This document shows positions 57,190 through 64,000 of a stretch of 64,000 bases of DNA, in pieces. Source of the stretch: Pogonophryne albipinna. Lineage: Eukaryota; Chordata; Actinopteri; Perciformes; Artedidraconidae. Every line of letters begins with the position of its first letter. Positions within the stretch are counted from its first letter, which is position 1. Position numbers and translations under genes: made by a program. The DNA lies in the NCBI GenBank assembly GCA_028583405.1, contig JAPTMU010000110.1, forward strand, positions 1 through 64,000, given 5' to 3'. Under the pieces are notes generated by a model. That model ran no database searches. It was not told the DNA's origin and saw only the letters and a program-made list of their open reading frames with translations.

Positions 57190-59520
57190 CAGGCGATACT
57201 ATTAAGCATGAGGAAGTGCCTGTGACAGCGTTGTAATACCAGGCTATTAAAGCCAGTAATTACATGTAATATTGTTGATAATCAGGCAGGTCTGACTTGC
57301 ATTATGTCGACATTCACCTCGGCTCGGGGCAGTTTGGAGCTGTAGCTAAATGATGAGGACTTCCTGTGTGATTTTCACTTTAGCTGTCAGTAAAAAAGTT
57401 AGAGTTCAGACAAAAGTCAGATCCGTTGAACTGCAATTTTATTATGCGTGTCATGCAGGTAGGACATTTCCAGCCCTAGCTAATCCTGAGTGCTGACCTA
57501 AGGAATCTTTCCACTTTTTATCCGGAGCAACTCAACAGAGGCTTATGGGTTGAAACGGGAACAGTAGCTTTTGTGTCCGTCCAGTTCTCAATAGATCCTG
57601 CCTGGAAACAAAGCATACTTTACCACCAACTCCACTATAATGAACTGAACACTGACTTTTCTAAAAGTGTTTGTAGGCACCAGTTTACAGAGTTGTTAAC
57701 TTCTCCTATGTTCACACTGTGTGCAGATCACCACGGATCACATATAGCCCTTTAATAAGAAAAATATCAAGTTTTCTATCTTAATTTAAGAATAATTGCC
57801 TTTTTAAAAATACATTACAGAGCTTTTAAGTTGCACTAGAGCTTGAAATAAAGCCTGTATTACTTCCTCTTGCATAGTTTTATTTCCACTTGGCCTCAGT
57901 TAAACTTTCACGCTTGGAAAACAGATCAGGCGTAACAAAGTATGACAGATATTTATCTGCCGAGCTGAACAGACAGAAACATCCTGTGTTTAAATGTAAA
58001 CACTTCTTAACCTTCCCGATTTAGATATTCACAACATCTTATCGGACCAATGCTGTTTTTGCTGTCCTTGTTATTTGTTGGAATAGCCCTTATGCCCGTT
58101 GCTTTAAACCTAAACATGGGCTTCAATGTGTCTGCCTGATACCTTCGGATGACAAAGCAATTACAGTGAAAGCCGGATTTGCCAGTTACTGCACGATGTG
58201 ACAAAATGGCACATGTGAGAGTGAGAGTGAAGTGTAACAGCTCATCAAGTTTCAGTGCACATGACTAAGCTGCACAACACGGCGTGGAGGAGGATCTGAC
58301 GTGTTGGATTTTAGTTTAATAGAATAATCATTGCCCTGTCTGAGAAAGCGGAGTGTAGAAATAATGCAAAGAAATGATGTTGCTGTAGGGTGCAAAAAAG
58401 GTGGCTACAAATACAATCTCCATATGGTTCACAGTATATTTCTCATCTCCACTATGTATTGCATGGCTGTATAGGATGACAATGTGTTGATGCACCTGTG
58501 ACATATCGAGTTTAGCATCCTCACTTTGGCCCAGGGAGGTGAAAGACGGAGAAAAATGGGGATGGTTCAACATTAGCAGGAGACTCAAAGGAAAAGGGAA
58601 GCATGCCCAGTCGTACAGGGGTAATGAAATGTTATTTTTGCTCCATGCGAGGAAAGAAATCAGTCGGATATCAGACAATGAAAGCCAGTATTTGTCCTTT
58701 AAACAGCGCTATGTCCTGCGAAAATGTCCCAGTTTGAAACCACAAACCCAATTGAGCATGTGGGAGTGAAAGGAATTTACTCGCAGGAAGCTTGTCCACT
58801 TTCTTTCCTCTGGGATGTGAGCGCAGCGTGGAAGCAGACTCGCCGTGACATCAGCCACCACTCCCTCCTTTTCCTTGTTTCACAGGAAGCAGGAAACCGA
58901 CAGGAAGTGTGTGTTCTGTGGAGATAGTGGGTTTCCTGTAGTCAGGGCAGAATGACTGGGTTGTTTTCAGAGTGATGCGTGATCAGATTTATTTCTAGAC
59001 GCCAGTGTTACAGTTTCCACCCGAGGCTACAATGGGATTGTAATGTACTTCTAAGACAGCTTATTTGTTCTGTTATTGTTTTTGATTCCTAACTTTGCAT
59101 TTGATTTGCAGCGTTTCCCACAACTGCAAGGGGAGAGATATGAACGCTTTGGGAACATCTTAAGCGGTAGACAAATTGATATTAGGCCTGCTACTAACGA
59201 GTATTTAATGAGATTTGTTCGTTCAATTACACGCCATGAAATAAGGAAAATACAATGACTATTATCCCAGAGCTCAAGATGACATGTTTTTATGTCTTTC
59301 CGATCAACATCACACCACGCAAATACAGTCTGTTGTAATGCATGACATGAAGAGAAAGCAGCCAATCCTTACTTTTAAGAAGCTGGAATCACATTTTTAA
59401 AAACGATTTTTCTATAAAGAATGTTGTTAAAGTAGCTTGACTATAGAAACATTATGTGGAAGATATCACCCTACTGCTCACTGACATTTTAATAAGAAAT
59501 TGTTAGGAAATGAAGTAAAC
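57190..59520. other. afdn intron 1, no recognised element
   Basis: No repeat or exon stands out. GGAAG and TTCC words cluster at 58860-58930 (possible ETS-type sites), which is weak evidence on its own. Confidence 0.45.
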
Positions 59521-60023
59521 CAGTGTTTCCCACAGAATTTGATTCTATTTGTGGGGGCACCGCACCGCACCCCCCCCCACGGCAAGAAAAGCCAAAGGCC
59601 CCTTAACCTATTCGGGTGGTCCACGCATCCACCCCCCCTCAAATAAGATAATACATGCGAGTTCGTGGCTACTGTAGACAACGTTCTTGTTGCTCTGTGT
59701 TGCGTTGTTAATGAGTGAGACACACCGGAGATGAGGATCTGTGGGGTTTATTCTCCCAAAAATATAATTTACAATTTAGGCATTTAGCAGACGCCTTATT
59801 CCAAAGCGATTTACAATGACCAACTACAGGGACATTCTCCCTGGAGTAACAAGGGCTAAGTGCCTTACTCAAGGGCACACTAGTAGTGGTGTTCCAGGCA
59901 GGATTTGAATTCGCAACCTTCCGATCATCAGCCCACCTCACTATCCATTAGACCACCAAAAAAAAAAAAAAATAATAATATTAATTAAGTTATAACAAAT
60001 AAATCAATGTATGGGAAACACTG
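59521..60023. mobile_element. CAGTGTTTCCCA-type hAT-like element
   Basis: The ends CAGTGTTTCCCA and TGGGAAACACTG are perfect inverted repeats. No convincing 8-bp duplication was seen. A tRNA-like dispersed repeat sits inside it at 59764-59960, probably a later insertion or a co-opted segment. Confidence 0.7.
59764..59960 (-). repeat. Dispersed repeat with tRNA-like segment, copy 2
   Basis: On the minus strand, TGGTGGTCTAATGGATAGTG is followed by GATCGGAAGGTTGCGAATTC and AAATCCTGCC, resembling A and B boxes of a tRNA-derived SINE. It shares its order of blocks with 24124-24285. A poly-A-like run follows at 59958-59975. Confidence 0.55.
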
Positions 60024-60154
60024 TATTGTTCTGCAGATTAGAAAATAAGCTGTTTCCTGAGAAACAACATCTCAATGACATCCACTTCTAAATAACGCTG
60101 TCACTACTGAGGGAAAAACACTGTTGACTGGCCTGGAGTTTGACTTTGACTAAA

Positions 60155-60411
<257 letters not shown>

Positions 60412-60419
60412 TGCGACAC

Positions 60420-61720
60420 AGTTTATCAACACACAGTGTGCGTACCTGTGTGTAGCAGCAGCATGTTTGGCAGCAGCACCGTGGAGGCCTGGTTAACAAA
60501 TGTGCTGGCCTCAGCCACTACTACAATACCATGAGCCCACACACACACACACACACACGGTGCTGTGCATTTATCTCTGTTTGCATTGTCCCTCAGTGTG
60601 TTCATCGGCCTGTCTCCCTCCTCTTTCTGTCTCCCTCTCGTCATGTGGCCTCTAGCTGACTGCGTCACCATGGTAACACTGTAGCTGTGATGAGCTCACC
60701 AAAAAAGAGGCCTCATTGACTTTCTTGCACACACACACACACACTCACAAACTGACACACACGCATTTTGCTGTAGTTGACAGGCTTGTAATGAAGTGTT
60801 GCAGGGATGACGTATATGTTAGTTAGCATAGCACTGGTTTCCTTAACAAAATAGGAATACGATTTTTCCATTTGATTTTGAATTAAAGCAGAAAATTAGA
60901 TCTGTGGCAAACATACTTTTGTGATGCTTAAATGTTTTGTTCAGGAGGAGAATCTCCACACATTTTAAATGCAATCTCTAGAAGTAAAGAGCTAACATTA
61001 GGCTACAAAGGATGGTTGCATGACTTCATGATAACAACGCTAAGCTAAAGGTGGCTAATAATCAGAGTGATGACTTTTAGTACTCTCATTTAGGGTTAGG
61101 GCCTTCTTAATACCTCACAAATGGACAAGTGGGGTATTTAATGACATCATTTATATGTAGTATAACAAACTGTTAAACTATCTTCAGCTCATGTTTGCCA
61201 TAGACCTTATTTCAGGTATCTAACCAAAAGAAAATCAACGACTTCAAGAAAAGGGAATTAGAAGTGCTAAAATGTCAAAAAATTCCTGTTTTTTTTTACT
61301 CATTCCTGCACCATTCTTTAATCCGTTTCACTCTGCCATATTGATAATGACAGTAGTTGAAAAAGTATTCTCAATACAGGTATAAGAGGCCCTCTTTAGC
61401 AGCTGTCAAGGTTAGATGTATTGTCTTGTAGCTCTGCTCTTGCATTGAACAGGGTTTAGTCATGTGCTCAGTGTGCTGCTCTCAGAGGAGCAGGTGGGTG
61501 GGATGACTCTGTCAGCTAAAAGATAAATTATGCGTCCTCGTCAAAGGTGTTGCAGTTCCTAGATGTGGTAATTTTATATGCAGGTATGTGAAGGAACAAA
61601 CTAAAGCCTCATTTATACGTGTCATTGTCATCAGAAATCAGCTCCTTGCTGCAGGAAAGACTGAACAGATGTGTGTTATTTATAGTGGTTTATCAAGCTT
61701 TTACCTACTAGTTCTTCTCA
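60420..61720. other. afdn intron 1, no recognised element
   Basis: Two short CA tracts (60540-60558, 60729-60752); nothing else is supported. Confidence 0.5.
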
Positions 61721-61728
61721 CCAGCTAC

Positions 61729-62259
61729 TAGGGCTGTTCAATTTCGTTATTAGGATATTCGTTTTTTTTTTTGTTTTTTTTCAAATTGAATTTATTGAAA
61801 TCTCCAATATCAACGTAAGAGCTTGTGCCTCTTCGGGGGGTGCTAACGCTTAACCATACACGTTATCCTTTACTTTCTCCGTCTTTATATGTAGATATTA
61901 CTTTTCTCCGTTAATCTCCGTCACGTTGTTTCCATAGCAACAACAACTTCCTGTCAACAGCGCTAACTCTCCTTCAAAATAAAAGCATGTCCATAAATAG
62001 GAAGCCAAGCCAAATTACACTTAAGACATATACAACTGCAAAGAAAGTAACAAACACAATGCGATATCCTTTTCAATTTCAAAGAACACAAATTGGGTTA
62101 CATTAACAAATAACTATAAAACAACAATATTGTAGAATAACAAAAAGAATGCCGCGAATACACCGAAATACCCCCCGCGCGCGGGTCGAATATTCGACTG
62201 CTGCTGCTGATTACTACCGAATATCCGGAGCCCGAAAAATGGTGTTCGGGACAGCCCTA
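61729..62259. mobile_element. hAT-like element, perfect 8-bp target duplication
   Basis: The ends are TAGGGCTGTTC and GGGACAGCCCTA. Both flanks are CCAGCTAC (61721-61728 and 62260-62267), identical. Just inside the ends are GAATATTCG-type words shared with the 56393-57181 element style. No transposase is seen in 531 bp. Confidence 0.88.
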
Positions 62260-62267
62260 CCAGCTAC

Positions 62268-63108
62268 AGTATCTGTTCCCGCCTCCTTACTCTCTGTAGG
62301 TTTGAGATGTGTCTGAGAGTCCCATGCGTCCCAGCTTTTAAATGTGTTGCATGTCACATTTCATGGCCCGGCCGCTATGTGCTGTGCATGTGTGAGAGTA
62401 GTCGCTCCACGGCGCTTCATTACCACGCAGGGCAAGAGATCACGACCACAGGTCTTACAGCCTGCCCAGCAGAGTTATGGCCCATTTCTGTCACACACAC
62501 ATGTACAAGAACCCGCATAAATACACAGCCAGATGGACGGAAATGATTGGACGAGTAACCTTGCAGTCATTTTAATGCTCTGTATTGTCCCACACTGGTT
62601 GGATGCTTTGTGGTTTAAACACTAACAAGTTGACTTTGATATCTCTTCTTGCAAGTTGTCATTCTATTTTTGTGATTTTGACAACTCCAGTCTGTTGTAT
62701 ATTCATAAATGCACATGTTTGACATCATAATCCACTGCTGTTGAGTGTGAATTCTCTCCAGTTCAGTATCCTTTCTTCTTCCAGCCACACGTCTCTTTGT
62801 AGCAGCTGTAATTAATGCAGCCGGCCTCGCTCGCTCGATTGGCTGCTGCCCGTTAGAAAGAAGGATGGAGGGCCACGGTGGACAGCCCGGATATTTATCA
62901 CTGCTGTTTATTTTCGGCATGTTAGGAATCCATTTATGATTCGTGTGGAGTGATTTAGGCCGTATGTGAGTTATGGGTAGGAATAGGATGATATTAACAT
63001 TCATGATAATCATGGTCAAAATAATTGCAAGTTATTCTTAAAAATATGTTTAATCTCTTGAAACGGCACCTTGGTTTAGCCTTTCATTTTTGGTGACTTG
63101 CTTTATAG
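62268..63108. other. afdn intron 1, unique sequence
   Basis: A repeat-poor stretch; 62780-62960 has balanced composition, with TAATTAATGCAGC and CGATTGGCTGC words. No exon is seen. Confidence 0.45.
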
Positions 63109-63694
63109 CAGGGGTGTCAAACTCAAATACACAGTGGGCCAAAATAAAAAAATGGGTACTAGTGGAGGGCCGGACTGGTTCAATGTTTATTGCAGAACTT
63201 ATTGAAATGAACTTATTGCACATATTAAACCTGGGACTAACGAAGCTTAAATTATTGCCTATAAAAACAACATTAAACATTAAATAATCAGTTGCATTCG
63301 TTTCTTATGGCTCTATCTGCAGCTTTTCCAGAGTCATTTCTTATGATTACATTTTTCCACAGGCCAACAACAGCTTCAAAAAAACAATTCCCCTCAAAGA
63401 GAAACCAAACATGCCCTGTTGTCGTGAGAGAAAAAGTGCAGAAGGAAACATCCATTGAACTCAGTGTGCTGCTCTGTGATGCTAGTTCAGATACTTGGCA
63501 TCTCATCTTGGGTGCAAGGTCATCAATGTTTGGGGTCAGGCTCTGAGCTGAGGAGACCCTCAGGATGGAGTGAAGGTGTGCGTGCAATATACCGACGGGC
63601 CAGATCTAATAGGAATTAGAAATTATCCTGCGGGCCGAAATTAAATCCACCAAGGGCCTGATTTGGCCCCCGGACCTCGAGTTTGACACATGTG
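63109..63694 (+). mobile_element. hAT-like non-autonomous element, copy 2
   Basis: The ends are CAGGGGTGTCAAAC and GTTTGACACATGTG. Flanks CTTTATAG and GTTTAAAG match at 6/8. The interior is the inverted counterpart of 31219-31758, but has an extra ~40-bp piece (TTTTTCCACAGGCCAACAAC) near 63352 that the other copy lacks. Confidence 0.82.
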
Positions 63695-63702
63695 GTTTAA
63701 AG

Positions 63703-64000
63703 GAACAATCTTAAAATAAGCTAATCATAAGGTTGCCCACATAAATAAAAGATGAATGAAATGAAAACATTTTGTGAGTGTTCGTTCTTACACGATCAAT
63801 AAACACGCTCATTTTTTCTACTATTTAAAATATCAGGATTATCCCGACATTCAACCTCATGTTTTTATTCTCCATTAAATCTGAACTCGTTTCATCTCTA
63901 GTTATACGAGTGACACAGATAAGAATGTAATCAAATTGAATCAAAGGATGGATGGAAAGGTAAACAACTTCCGTTAGTCAAATTACAAAATATATTAATA
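63703..64000. other. Window edge, nothing recognised
   Basis: Intron sequence with no gene or element visible. Confidence 0.5.

Noticed and set aside
59076..59258. Possible afdn exon 2
   Set aside because: The TTGCAG before it resembles an acceptor, but the peptide does not match afadin (no DLEFHG) and there is no good donor.
63292..63587. Conserved small proteins shared by two loci (31267-31560 and 63288-63587)
   Set aside because: The similarity comes from two copies of one non-autonomous hAT-like element; the frames differ and neither has recognisable homology.

Overview
The window looks like teleost fish nuclear DNA, probably from a percomorph-type genome. The reasons are intron-split vertebrate genes, very dense (CA)n/(GT)n microsatellites, many short non-autonomous hAT-like and TTAA-flanked DNA elements, and decayed LINE reverse-transcriptase pieces. 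There is no sign of bacterial organisation. Family names rest on recognised protein and terminal sequences; no database search was run.

Two protein genes can be supported, arranged head to head. On the minus strand, 20845 down to 4087, lies a complete unc93a-like gene: eight coding exons with consistent splice phases, 1401 bp of CDS and 466 predicted residues, encoding a multi-pass membrane protein. On the plus strand, 52894-52995 is the first coding exon of afadin (afdn) in a CpG-rich promoter region. The window ends inside its first intron, so the rest of that gene lies beyond 64000. UNC93A and AFDN both map to human 6q27, so the pair looks like conserved synteny. They are an apical/lysosomal-type membrane protein and a junctional scaffold, and nothing in the sequence ties their functions together.

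Layout: 1-3490, fragments of hAT-like and LINE elements. 3500-20845, unc93a, whose introns hold TTAA-flanked miniature elements, two kinds of minisatellite (37-bp and 57-bp monomers), a palindrome-rich terminal-inverted-repeat element, a complete hAT insertion and a dead LINE. 20846-52600, about 32 kb with no supported gene, made of microsatellites, a giant fold-back element with telomere-like hexamers, three cassettes bounded by (GT)n tracts, two more 57-bp arrays and other dispersed repeats. 52620-53000, afdn promoter and exon 1. 53000-64000, afdn intron 1 with a diverged ~240-bp direct duplication and at least three hAT-like insertions, one with a transposase remnant.

The most interesting signal is that the minisatellites are amplified ends of the transposons that carry them. 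The 57-bp monomer aligns end to end with the terminal 58 bp of a TTAA-flanked element, and about 120 copies sit in four arrays. The 37-bp monomer matches the subterminal part of a sister element, with about 52 copies starting within about 60 bp of the last unc93a exon.
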